A stretch of DNA of 64,000 bases from Thiomicrorhabdus lithotrophica (GTDB lineage: Bacteria; Pseudomonadota; Gammaproteobacteria; Thiomicrospirales; Thiomicrospiraceae), in contig NZ_CP102381.1 of assembly GCF_029201445.1 (NCBI RefSeq), positions 1,798,001 to 1,862,000 on the forward strand. The letters run 5' to 3'. This document shows, piece by piece, positions 53,478-61,378 of the stretch. Below the pieces are notes generated by a model. It saw only the letters and a list, made by a program, of their open reading frames with translations, did not search any database and was not told where the DNA came from. The translations under genes were made by a program, and so were the position numbers. Position 1 is the stretch's first letter, and every line of letters begins with the position of its first letter.

Positions 53478-54542
53478 ATGAGTACACAGACAGAAAACCT
53501 AACACAAAAATTTGCCTCCATTCCTATGCAAGCGGTCGGGCCATTTAAATTAATCGGTGATGTAGAAGTTGATGATTTAATGGTGCCCATGGCTACTTAC
53601 GAAACACCGCTTTGGCCATCAGTCGCCCGCGGTGCTCGCGTAGCCGCTCACTCTGGTGGAATTAGAGTTACCGTAGTTGATGAACGTATGACTCGCTCAG
53701 TTTTATTGCAAGCGCCTAATGCTGGCATTGCCACTTTAAGACTTAAACAAATTCAAGCTCAACATGATGAATTGCAAAAAGTGGTGGCCGAATCCAGCCG
53801 TTTTGCAAAACTCATTGATACCAACTACCAAGTCGTTGGCAACTTAATCTACCTGCGCCTAGAGTTTCAAACAGGTGATGCATCAGGTCACAACATGGTA
53901 ACCAATGCCGCAGATAAGTTGTTACCATGGATTTTAGAGCAATATAGCGATTTAAGTTACGTCTCTATCTCTGCCAACTACTGCACCGATAAAAAAGTTT
54001 CAGCCGTAAACGGCATCTTAGGTCGTGGTAAATATGTTGTGTGTGAAACCACTATCCCAAAAAAATTCTGTAAACGTTTTTTGAAAACCACGCCAGAAGC
54101 TTTGGTCGATTTACACATTAAAAAAGATTTAATCGGAAGCATTGTGTCTGGCGGTTTGCGCAGTGCCAATGCTCACGTTGCCAACATGCTTTTAGGGTTC
54201 TATTTAGCCACAGGGCAAGATGCGGCAAACATTGTTGAAGGCTCACAAGCCATTAACCATGCTGAAGTCACACCAGAAGGCGACTTATACTTTTCTAGCA
54301 CCTTACCTAATCTAATAGTCGGCACGGTCGGAAATGGCAAAGGGCTCGATTTTGTTTTAGAAAACCTAACTCTATTAGGTTGTGCGAATAATGACGCTAA
54401 ACCAGGTGAAAATGCACGCCGTTTAGCTTGTATTGCTGGTGCAACCGCTTTTTGTGGCGAACTTTCTCTACTCGCCGCCCAAACCAATCCAGGAGAACTT
54501 ATGGAAGCGCACATTAAACTTGAACGCTCTCATAAAGGTTAA
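53478..54542 (+). CDS. Hydroxymethylglutaryl-CoA reductase, class I-like
   Basis: It reduces HMG-CoA to mevalonate with NAD(P)H. The 354-residue catalytic domain carries the class I features: catalytic Glu in ATYETPLWP, SANYCTDKKVSAVNGILGRG with the catalytic Lys, the Asp in GQDAANIV, the NADPH-type GTVGNGKGLDF, and the C-terminal His in AHIKLERS. The class-typical DAMGMN is changed to DASGHN. It opens the mevalonate cluster, whose products become isopentenyl diphosphate. The start has no clear Shine-Dalgarno. The class call rests on motif comparison, not alignment. Confidence 0.93.
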   Translation: MSTQTENLTQKFASIPMQAVGPFKLIGDVEVDDLMVPMATYETPLWPSVARGARVAAHSGGIRVTVVDERMTRSVLLQAPNAGIATLRLKQIQAQHDELQKVVAESSRFAKLIDTNYQVVGNLIYLRLEFQTGDASGHNMVTNAADKLLPWILEQYSDLSYVSISANYCTDKKVSAVNGILGRGKYVVCETTIPKKFCKRFLKTTPEALVDLHIKKDLIGSIVSGGLRSANAHVANMLLGFYLATGQDAANIVEGSQAINHAEVTPEGDLYFSSTLPNLIVGTVGNGKGLDFVLENLTLLGCANNDAKPGENARRLACIAGATAFCGELSLLAAQTNPGELMEAHIKLERSHKG

Positions 54543-54557
54543 TGGTTTGTATCCAGA

Positions 54558-55601
54558 ATGAGTCACACTACCCCTGCAAACTTAGCTCAACAAGTAACTG
54601 GCAGAAAGCAAGATCATATTGATGCCGTACTTAACGACCCATTAGTTGAACGCAATACTCAAGGGTTTGAAAACATCAAACTCATGCATCGTGCCCTGCC
54701 CGAATGTAATTATGCAGAGATAGATACATCGACCACCTTTTTAAATCATAAAATCCAATTCCCATTCTTAATCGCTTCTATGACGGGCGGAGCTTCTTCA
54801 AACTTAGGAAGTATTAACCGTCACTTAGCAGAAGCTGCTGAGCACTGCAATGTACCCATGGCGGTTGGCTCTCAACGTGCAATGATTGTTGACGAAGCCG
54901 CTAAACAGAGCTTTGAACTAAGAAAGTTTGCTCCAAATGTTCCATTGATTGCCAATTTAGGTGCAGTACAACTTAATTATGGTTTTGGCTTTGATGAGGC
55001 TCGTCGTGCAATTGATGTTTTACAAGCTGATGCCTTATACCTTCATCTAAACCCACTTCAAGAAGTGGTTCAACCAGAGGGTGATACTAATTTTGCCAAC
55101 CTAGCTGAAAAAATCCATGCCTTATCAGAACAAATTGATATCCCAATCATTCTCAAAGAAGTGGGTTCTGGGCTCTCTCCTCAGGACATTGAACTAGGCC
55201 TGGCGGCAGGTATATCGCATTTCGATATTGCTGGCCGTGGCGGAACATCTTGGAGCCGAATAGAAGCGCACCGTTCAGCTAGCGATTTAGGTTTATTGTT
55301 TCAAGATTGGGGCTTAACAACATTAGAAAGCCTGCGATTAAGCCAGCCTTACCAAGAAAAAGCCCTGTTTATTGCCAGTGGTGGGATACGAAACGGAATA
55401 GACATGATAAAAGCTGTTATAATGGGCGGCCGATTGTGTGGTGTAGCCGCGCCCTTACTAGCTCCGGCTCAAGAATCAACTGAAAAAGTTGTCGCCACAA
55501 TCGAGCAATTTCAGCAAGAATTCCAAACTGCGCAATTCTTGCTCGGCATTCAAAAAACGGATGCACTGCACTTAAATACTGCTTTAATTTCACCGCTATG
55601 A
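54558..55601 (+). CDS. fni: Type 2 isopentenyl-diphosphate delta-isomerase
   Basis: This FMN- and NADPH-dependent isomerase interconverts isopentenyl and dimethylallyl diphosphate. The 347-residue protein has the N-terminal RKQDHIDAVLNDPLVER, FPFLIASMTGGASS, AVGSQRAM, LHLNPLQEVVQPEGDTNF, ILKEVGSGLSPQD, and AGRGGTSWSRIEAHR. All are signatures of type 2 enzymes, distinct from the type 1 Nudix form. It is 16 bases downstream of the reductase. A small AT-rich hairpin (55633-55651) sits after the stop. Confidence 0.96.
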   Translation: MSHTTPANLAQQVTGRKQDHIDAVLNDPLVERNTQGFENIKLMHRALPECNYAEIDTSTTFLNHKIQFPFLIASMTGGASSNLGSINRHLAEAAEHCNVPMAVGSQRAMIVDEAAKQSFELRKFAPNVPLIANLGAVQLNYGFGFDEARRAIDVLQADALYLHLNPLQEVVQPEGDTNFANLAEKIHALSEQIDIPIILKEVGSGLSPQDIELGLAAGISHFDIAGRGGTSWSRIEAHRSASDLGLLFQDWGLTTLESLRLSQPYQEKALFIASGGIRNGIDMIKAVIMGGRLCGVAAPLLAPAQESTEKVVATIEQFQQEFQTAQFLLGIQKTDALHLNTALISPL

Positions 55602-55679
55602 TTGCCAAAGAATTAAAGATGAACAACAACCCATTATTCCTTACGAATAATAAGAACTAGAACGTATCAACTTTAGATT

Positions 55680-56855
55680 ATGAAAGTAGGCATTGATTTA
55701 ATCCATTTTGCTACAGCAGATTATTACTTAGGTTTAGATACCTTTGCTGCTGAAAAGCACATAGATGTTGAAAAATTCACCATTGGAATTGGTCAGGAAA
55801 AAATGTCAATTGCACCCCCTGACGAGGATGTTGTTAGCCTAGCAGCTAAGGCTGCTGCTCCAATATTGAGACAGATTGATACTAATGAAATTAGTGCCGT
55901 TCTATTTGCAACTGAAACGGGTGTTGACCAATCTAAATCTGCTGGCGTTTTCTTACATGGTCTTTTAGGCTTACCTAATCGCTGCCGTGTCGTTGAATTT
56001 AAACACGCTTGTTATGCTGGTGCCGCTGCTCTTCAAATGGCCACTACAATGATTCGCGCAAATTCTAAAGAAAAAGTTCTAGTCATTGCTGCTGATATAG
56101 CGAAATACGATGTTGATACCTCTGGCGAAGCTACCCAAGGCTGTGGTGCCGTGGCTATGCTAATAACAGAGTCTCCTAGGATTATAGCGATTGAAGCTGG
56201 CTCCGGTTATTACACTGATGATGTCATGGATTTTTGGCGTCCTAACAACCGTACAACCGCCCTTGTTGATGGTAAGTATTCAACAAAGGTATATCTCAAT
56301 AGCTTAAAGCATGCTTGGGAACACTTTACTGAACAGACTAATCGTACCTTTAATGATATTGATTATTTCTGCTATCACATCCCTTTTACTAAAATGGCTG
56401 AAAAGGCACATAAAACCCTAATCAAAAAAACGGGAGCTGACGTTACTCAAGATCAATTTGAAGCGCAGACTTTGGCCAGTCAAATTTATAATCGTATTGT
56501 TGGGAACAGTTACAGTGCTTCACTCTTTGTAAGCTTTATCTCTTTGCTAGATAACAACCGTCAAAGTGTTGAAGGTAAACGCATTAGCTTCTTTAGTTAC
56601 GGTTCAGGCTGTGTAGCTGAATTTTTTACTGGAATCATGCAGTCAGGCTATGAAAAAGTCCTAATGACTCAAGAACACCAAAGAAAAATTGCTCAACGCA
56701 AACCATTAAGTTACCAAGAGTATTTAGATTTTTATAAACAAGCTGACTCTGTTATTGAAAATATTGTCTATCCTTTGACTAATAAAGGCCCTTATCGTTT
56801 AGCTGGCATCAAAGACCATAAACGCTATTACGAAAAAACCAATCAACTCGATTAA
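55680..56855 (+). CDS. Hydroxymethylglutaryl-CoA synthase
   Basis: It condenses acetoacetyl-CoA with acetyl-CoA to HMG-CoA. The 391-residue thiolase-fold protein has the acid residue in FATETGVDQSKSAG, the nucleophilic cysteine in EFKHACYAGAAALQ, and the histidine in CYHIPFTKMAEKAH, with SYSASLFVSF near the C-terminus. No acetoacetyl-CoA thiolase is seen in this window, so that step must be encoded elsewhere. The gene lies 78 bases after fni. Confidence 0.95.
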   Translation: MKVGIDLIHFATADYYLGLDTFAAEKHIDVEKFTIGIGQEKMSIAPPDEDVVSLAAKAAAPILRQIDTNEISAVLFATETGVDQSKSAGVFLHGLLGLPNRCRVVEFKHACYAGAAALQMATTMIRANSKEKVLVIAADIAKYDVDTSGEATQGCGAVAMLITESPRIIAIEAGSGYYTDDVMDFWRPNNRTTALVDGKYSTKVYLNSLKHAWEHFTEQTNRTFNDIDYFCYHIPFTKMAEKAHKTLIKKTGADVTQDQFEAQTLASQIYNRIVGNSYSASLFVSFISLLDNNRQSVEGKRISFFSYGSGCVAEFFTGIMQSGYEKVLMTQEHQRKIAQRKPLSYQEYLDFYKQADSVIENIVYPLTNKGPYRLAGIKDHKRYYEKTNQLD

Positions 56856-56935
56856 TAGACCTTGGTTTGATTTGAAGCCTCTTTAGTTCAAATCAATTTA
56901 AACGTGTAATCCAAGTTAACGTCTAGGAATGCTTC

Positions 56936-57964
56936 ATGCAAACGCTCTGTTCGGTTCCTGCAAAACTTATCCTTTCTGGCGAACATGCCGTTATTTATGA
57001 CTGCCCAGCCCTGAGCATGGCGGTTAAACTCTACACCCAAGTTGAATGTGGTTTCAAACCGAGCACGACACGTAGCGTAACCATTGAATTAACTGACTTT
57101 AAACAAAAGCACTGTTTTCCAAATAGAGTCTGGCAAAACATAGCGATGGGAATCGAAAGTCGTTACCAACTGTTTCTTAGCAACAATGTCGCAATTCAAA
57201 GCGTTCTTAGTCAACCTGTTGATTTGATTATCGCTACGCTTCACCACTTTGACCATTTTCATAACCTGAAACCAGGTGAATGGACCTTTAAGATTGACTC
57301 AGAAGTCCCAATTGGGCGAGGACTAGGTAGCTCTGCTGCAGTTATCATAGGATTATTAAGCAATCTTATTCACCACCATGATCTCGATATTAACAATGAG
57401 ACTTTACTGGCTTTGGCTCGAAAAATAGAGTCCCGCCAACATGGACAATCTAGTGGTATTGATCCAGCTACGATTATTTATGGTGGATTACTTGAGTTTC
57501 ATGCAAAGCACACAACCAAACAACACAAGCCTCATGAATTTAAAGGTTGGTTAATCGACACAGGGTCGCCAGAGAGCACAACCGGGCAAGCCGTCGCTCA
57601 TGTTAGTCAACATTTCTCTAAAGATAAAGAGATTTGGAAACAGTTCGAAAATACCACTCAAGAAATCATCCAGGCCTGGTCACATCAAAACACCCCAGCA
57701 CTCTATAAAGGGATTCGCCAGAACCAAGCGTTGCTTGAAAAAATAGGCGTTGTGCCTGATGAAGTAAAAACATTTGTTAAACAACTATCAATGGATTATC
57801 AAGCTGTTGCAAAAGTATGTGGTTCAGGCAGTACCAAAGGCAATCATGCGGGCATATTACTTTGTTTTTCAGAACAAGAGCCTACAACGTTATGCGCTAA
57901 ATATGGCTATAGTTGCCAAGCTATTAGCGTTGCACACCAGGGGGCTTTATGTCAGATCCTCTAA
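56936..57964 (+). CDS. mvk: Mevalonate kinase (GHMP family)
   Basis: It phosphorylates mevalonate. GHMP motifs: the N-terminal PAKLILSGEHAVIYDCPALS, the ATP-binding PIGRGLGSSAAVIIG, the catalytic-Asp loop HGQSSGIDPATIIYGGLLEF, and the C-terminal KVCGSGSTKGNHAGI. The GIDPAT loop is typical of mevalonate kinases, so I assign it here and the next gene as phosphomevalonate kinase. AGGA lies eight bases before the ATG. One palindromic repeat encodes Ile-Gln-Ala-Trp. Its last 16 bases overlap the next gene. Confidence 0.88.
   Translation: MQTLCSVPAKLILSGEHAVIYDCPALSMAVKLYTQVECGFKPSTTRSVTIELTDFKQKHCFPNRVWQNIAMGIESRYQLFLSNNVAIQSVLSQPVDLIIATLHHFDHFHNLKPGEWTFKIDSEVPIGRGLGSSAAVIIGLLSNLIHHHDLDINNETLLALARKIESRQHGQSSGIDPATIIYGGLLEFHAKHTTKQHKPHEFKGWLIDTGSPESTTGQAVAHVSQHFSKDKEIWKQFENTTQEIIQAWSHQNTPALYKGIRQNQALLEKIGVVPDEVKTFVKQLSMDYQAVAKVCGSGSTKGNHAGILLCFSEQEPTTLCAKYGYSCQAISVAHQGALCQIL
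57670..57679. repeat. Palindromic repeat core CCAGGCCTGG in mevalonate kinase gene
   Basis: Read as ATC CAG GCC TGG TCA, Ile-Gln-Ala-Trp-Ser. Confidence 0.85.
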
Positions 57965-58935
57965 ATTTCAGCCAAATGTGGCGAAGTGTTGCTCCTGCAA
58001 ACACCATGATTTTAGGTGAGCATAGCGTAGTATACGGACAGCCAGCCCTTGCCTGCGCTCTAGATCAATTTGTGACCATACATTGGCAAATTCGCAAAGA
58101 TTCAGCTATTAACATCTATTCAGCGTTGGGTGAACACCATACCCAGCTAGACAAAATCACTTCACACCCAAAACTTACTTTTGTTATTGCAGCTTTGCAG
58201 GCATTTCAAAACCATTTAACTTGTGGATTAGATATTCAGGTTGAAAGTGAATTTTCCTCGACCATTGGTCTAGGAAGCTCTGCCGCCGTTTTGGCCGCAA
58301 TGCTTTCAGGATTAAATACAATCTGCAAAACAGACTACAAGTTAATCCAACTGTTTGAGATTGGACACAGAGTAATTATTGACCTACAGGGTAGAGGCTC
58401 TGGTACGGACTTGGCGGCCAGCTTATCTGGCGGAACCATCTTCTTTCAACCAAAAACCGATTTACAGCCGATATCTAGTATTCATAAACTGAATATTCAA
58501 CTCCCTTTAGTGTTAATTTACGCGGGTTATAAAACCCCGACTTCAGACGTACTAAAACAAGTAGCTATTGCCTGGCAAGATAAACCCAATGAACTTGAAA
58601 TGCTCTACCGTTCAATGGCACAAGTAACAAAGCAAGCTTTCCAAGCCTTACAAAATCAGCAGCTTGAAACGTTTTACCAGGCCTGTAGTGACTATCAAAT
58701 ACTTATGGATAGACTCGGCGTAAATGATAAAAACATCCAAAAAATCATTGATGCTTTAATCCAATGTGAAAGTATTCACTGCGCAAAAATTTCAGGTTCA
58801 GGTTTAGGAGATTGTGTGCTTGGTATAGGCAACCTTGATAATTGTAATTCTCAAGCACTATCAGAATTAGCCGCTTACCAGTCGATTGCAATAAAAGTCA
58901 GCAATGCTGGCGCTCAGACTGAAAGCACAGAATAA
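57949..58935 (+). CDS. Probable phosphomevalonate kinase (GHMP family)
   Basis: A second GHMP kinase of 328 residues. Motifs: APANTMILGEHSVVYGQPAL, the ATP-loop STIGLGSSAAVLAA, the RGSGTDLAASLSGG loop, and KISGSGLGDCVLGI. The GSGxDLAAS loop fits phosphomevalonate kinase better than mevalonate kinase, and the pathway needs that enzyme between mevalonate kinase and the decarboxylase. The two kinases are related, so their roles could in principle be swapped. Start overlaps the preceding gene by 16 bases, implying coupling. Confidence 0.75.
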   Translation: MSDPLNFSQMWRSVAPANTMILGEHSVVYGQPALACALDQFVTIHWQIRKDSAINIYSALGEHHTQLDKITSHPKLTFVIAALQAFQNHLTCGLDIQVESEFSSTIGLGSSAAVLAAMLSGLNTICKTDYKLIQLFEIGHRVIIDLQGRGSGTDLAASLSGGTIFFQPKTDLQPISSIHKLNIQLPLVLIYAGYKTPTSDVLKQVAIAWQDKPNELEMLYRSMAQVTKQAFQALQNQQLETFYQACSDYQILMDRLGVNDKNIQKIIDALIQCESIHCAKISGSGLGDCVLGIGNLDNCNSQALSELAAYQSIAIKVSNAGAQTESTE

Positions 58936-59008
58936 TCAAACTTTAGAATAACCAAACATCAAACTAAACATGAATAGAATAAAAGCGTTTTTATCGATAG
59001 GATAATCC

Positions 59009-60037
59009 ATGTCTAAACAGTTACAACAACAATTTGTCCACCAGGTTATTGGTCATAAACCAGAACATAATCGTCTCAACGCTTCTAAATCAGTGGGAAA
59101 AGGTTCAGCTCCCGTTAATATTGCCTTAAGTAAATATTGGGGTAAAAGAGATACGATTCTAAATTTACCAACCAATGGCAGTGCCTCAATTAGCCTACCA
59201 GGCCTGGGAACGGAAACTCAAGTCAAGATAATTTCGGCAACTAAGAACCATCAAGATAAAGTTTCTTTAAACGGCGAGCTCCTTGAAGCGGAGGCCCCCT
59301 TCGCAAAACGTGTTTCAAATTTTTTAAACTACTTTAGAGGCAATTCACATACGCTATTTGAAGTCACTACCTGTAACAGTGTACCTACTGCTGCTGGTCT
59401 CGCCTCCTCTGCTTCTGGGTATGCTGCTTTAGTGTTAGCTTTAGATGATTTGTTTGAATGGAACCTGGCTGATAAAGAACTCTCTTTACTGGCTCGTTTA
59501 GGAAGTGGAAGTGCTAGCCGATCACTATTCCCAGGTTTTTCAGTATGGCATCAAGGTACACAAACGGATGGACTTGATAGTTATGCCGAAGCGATTGAAA
59601 CCCAATGGCCAGAGTTTTGTATTGGTTTACTCGAAATAGATGTTAAACAAAAACCGGTTAGCTCAACTCAGGGCATGCAAAATACGGTAGAAACTTGCGC
59701 ACTCTACCAGGCCTGGCCAGAACAAGCTAATAGAGACCTGCAAACAATATTAAATGCTATTGAAGAGAAGAACTTTTCGACGCTTGGAAAGACCGCTGAA
59801 CATAACGCTTTAACAATGCATGCGACGATGATTGCAACCTGGCCTCCGATTGTCTATTGGCAGCCAGAATCCGTTGAAGCGATGCATAAGGTTTGGCAGT
59901 TACGCGAACAAGGTGTGGAGGTCTATTTCACTATGGATGCAGGTCCAAACTTAAAGTTACTGTTTTTACAAACAGAAAAGCCTGCGATTAAGCAGGCTTT
60001 TAAAGACGTAAAAATTCTAGAACCGTTTAAGCATTAA
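59009..60037 (+). CDS. mvaD: Diphosphomevalonate decarboxylase
   Basis: It converts mevalonate diphosphate to isopentenyl diphosphate with ATP. The 342-residue GHMP-fold enzyme has SAPVNIALSKYWGKRD near residue 33, SASGYAALVLA with the phosphate loop TAAGLASSASGY, GSGSASRSLFPGFSVW carrying the catalytic Arg/Asp region, and TMDAGPNLKLLF at the C-terminus. Two palindromic repeats lie in the gene. A terminator-like hairpin lies within its last codons (59976-60001). It closes the pathway cluster. Confidence 0.95.
   Translation: MSKQLQQQFVHQVIGHKPEHNRLNASKSVGKGSAPVNIALSKYWGKRDTILNLPTNGSASISLPGLGTETQVKIISATKNHQDKVSLNGELLEAEAPFAKRVSNFLNYFRGNSHTLFEVTTCNSVPTAAGLASSASGYAALVLALDDLFEWNLADKELSLLARLGSGSASRSLFPGFSVWHQGTQTDGLDSYAEAIETQWPEFCIGLLEIDVKQKPVSSTQGMQNTVETCALYQAWPEQANRDLQTILNAIEEKNFSTLGKTAEHNALTMHATMIATWPPIVYWQPESVEAMHKVWQLREQGVEVYFTMDAGPNLKLLFLQTEKPAIKQAFKDVKILEPFKH
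59208..59217. repeat. Palindromic repeat core CCAGGCCTGG in mvaD
   Basis: Read as CTA CCA GGC CTG GGA, Leu-Pro-Gly-Leu-Gly. Confidence 0.85.
59707..59716. repeat. Palindromic repeat core CCAGGCCTGG in mvaD
   Basis: Read as TAC CAG GCC TGG CCA, Tyr-Gln-Ala-Trp-Pro. Confidence 0.85.
59976..60001. terminator. Terminator-like hairpin inside the 3' end of mvaD
   Basis: AAAAGCCTGC and GCAGGCTTTT form a perfect 10-bp stem with a 6-base loop. It ends 36 bases before the mvaD stop. On the minus strand it lies about 60 bases past the sspB stop, so it may be the sspA-sspB terminator overlapping mvaD. Confidence 0.6.
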
Positions 60038-60064
60038 CCAAGATTTTTACAAGCATCGCTCTAT

Positions 60065-60520
60065 CTATTTCACAATAGATAAAGTCGGCTTTTTCTTTTG
60101 TTTGGCTTTTTCAACTGTTTTTTCAGTACTGTCTTTTGAAGACTCTACTGTTTTTAATGCTGGCTTTTTCTCATCGCTAACGTCTTCTTCAAAACCTTCC
60201 GGATAAGGTTCAGGCGGGAAAGGCATACCTTGTCCATTTTCACGTGCAAAAACAGCTAACACCGCTTCTGGCGGAAAGTGAATCGTACGCTCTATTCCTT
60301 GAAAGCGTGCTTTAAATGAAAAATAGTCATTATCAAATGATGTTGCAAACACCGCTGATGGATGCGCATTCAATACAATCACACCATCTTGAACAAACTC
60401 CTGAGGAACATCGGTTCCAGGATAATTTGCATCAATCTGAAAATGCGGTGTCCACTCATTATCAACAATCCAGTCATAAATAGCTCGAATCAAATAGGGA
60501 CGGTTAGAAATCATATCCAT
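60065..60520 (-). CDS. sspB: ClpXP protease specificity-enhancing factor SspB
   Basis: SspB tethers ssrA-tagged proteins to ClpX for degradation. The 151 residues begin with the substrate-binding domain (RPYLIRAIYDWIVDNEWTPH, VVLNAHPSAV-like VLNAHPSAV, FSFKARFQGIERTIHFP, AVFARENGQGMPF). A flexible linker and the basic C-terminal ClpX-binding tail (KKKPTLSIVK) follow. It starts 3 bases after the sspA stop, the usual sspA-sspB operon. Confidence 0.96.
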   Translation of the reverse strand: MDMISNRPYLIRAIYDWIVDNEWTPHFQIDANYPGTDVPQEFVQDGVIVLNAHPSAVFATSFDNDYFSFKARFQGIERTIHFPPEAVLAVFARENGQGMPFPPEPYPEGFEEDVSDEKKPALKTVESSKDSTEKTVEKAKQKKKPTLSIVK

Positions 60521-60523
60521 AGA

Positions 60524-61162
60524 CTAGATGATATCTCGCATATCGATTTCATCATCGGATAAGCTCTCAACAAACATCTCACGACTTAATACTTTATCAG
60601 CATAATCAACAATCGCTTTTGCACCCTTTGGAAGTTCAATACCCAAAGACGGTAAACGCCAAAGTAGAACAGCCATACTGATATCAACCAATGAGTAATC
60701 ATCACTCATAAAATAAGGCTTATGATCAAATACAGGGATTAACTGAATTAGGCGCTCTTGTAAATTACGACGTGCTAACTTTACTTCATCGGCATCTTCG
60801 CTATTTGCAATGGTATCGATTAGTGGGTACCACTCTGTTTCAATTTGACGAAGCATCTGACGCGAACGTGCTTTAGAAATAGGGTCTACAGACATTAAAG
60901 GAGGGTGTGGGAAACGCTCATCTAAATACTCAATAATCACTTGTGGATCATAAAGCACTAGCTCTCTATCAACCAAAGTTGGTAAAGTTGCATAAGGGTT
61001 AAGCTCTAATAAATCTTCTGGAAGATTGTCTGCATCTACTTCAATCACCTCCATAGGAATATCTTTCTCTTTGGCTACTAAACGCACACGGTGACAACTT
61101 GGGCTTTTAGAGTCTGAGAATAAGACCATTACGGAACGTTTTGTGACAGGAATGTCGGACAT
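60524..61162 (-). CDS. sspA: Stringent starvation protein A
   Basis: SspA is a glutathione-S-transferase-fold protein that binds RNA polymerase and acts in the stationary-phase and acid-stress response. The 212-residue length and motifs (RSVMVLFSDSKSPSCHRVRL, YATLPTLVDRELVLYDPQVI, EYLDERFPHPPLM) match the family. GGAG lies before the ATG. First gene of the sspAB operon; divergent from the thioredoxin-like gene. Confidence 0.96.
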   Translation of the reverse strand: MSDIPVTKRSVMVLFSDSKSPSCHRVRLVAKEKDIPMEVIEVDADNLPEDLLELNPYATLPTLVDRELVLYDPQVIIEYLDERFPHPPLMSVDPISKARSRQMLRQIETEWYPLIDTIANSEDADEVKLARRNLQERLIQLIPVFDHKPYFMSDDYSLVDISMAVLLWRLPSLGIELPKGAKAIVDYADKVLSREMFVESLSDDEIDMRDII

Positions 61163-61378
61163 GGAGCTCTCCTAAAATAAAAAATAATATGCTTAAATTC
61201 AAATAATCACCTAAGCAATATGAGCAATTTAAGCATTTTGTGTCTAAAGAATTATTATACACCCCCTGTCAAGCCCTCTTAATTTCTGAAAAAAGAATAA
61301 ACCCTTACAGAATAGCTAAACAAGATGTAAAATCGGCTTACCATCATTTAAATATTCAACCTTCAAAAGTGTACGTAA

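Noticed and set aside
5506-59716. Reading the palindrome as a standard DNA uptake sequence (Neisseria or Haemophilus type)
   Set aside because: Known uptake words are non-palindromic and differ in sequence; an uptake role remains a hypothesis.
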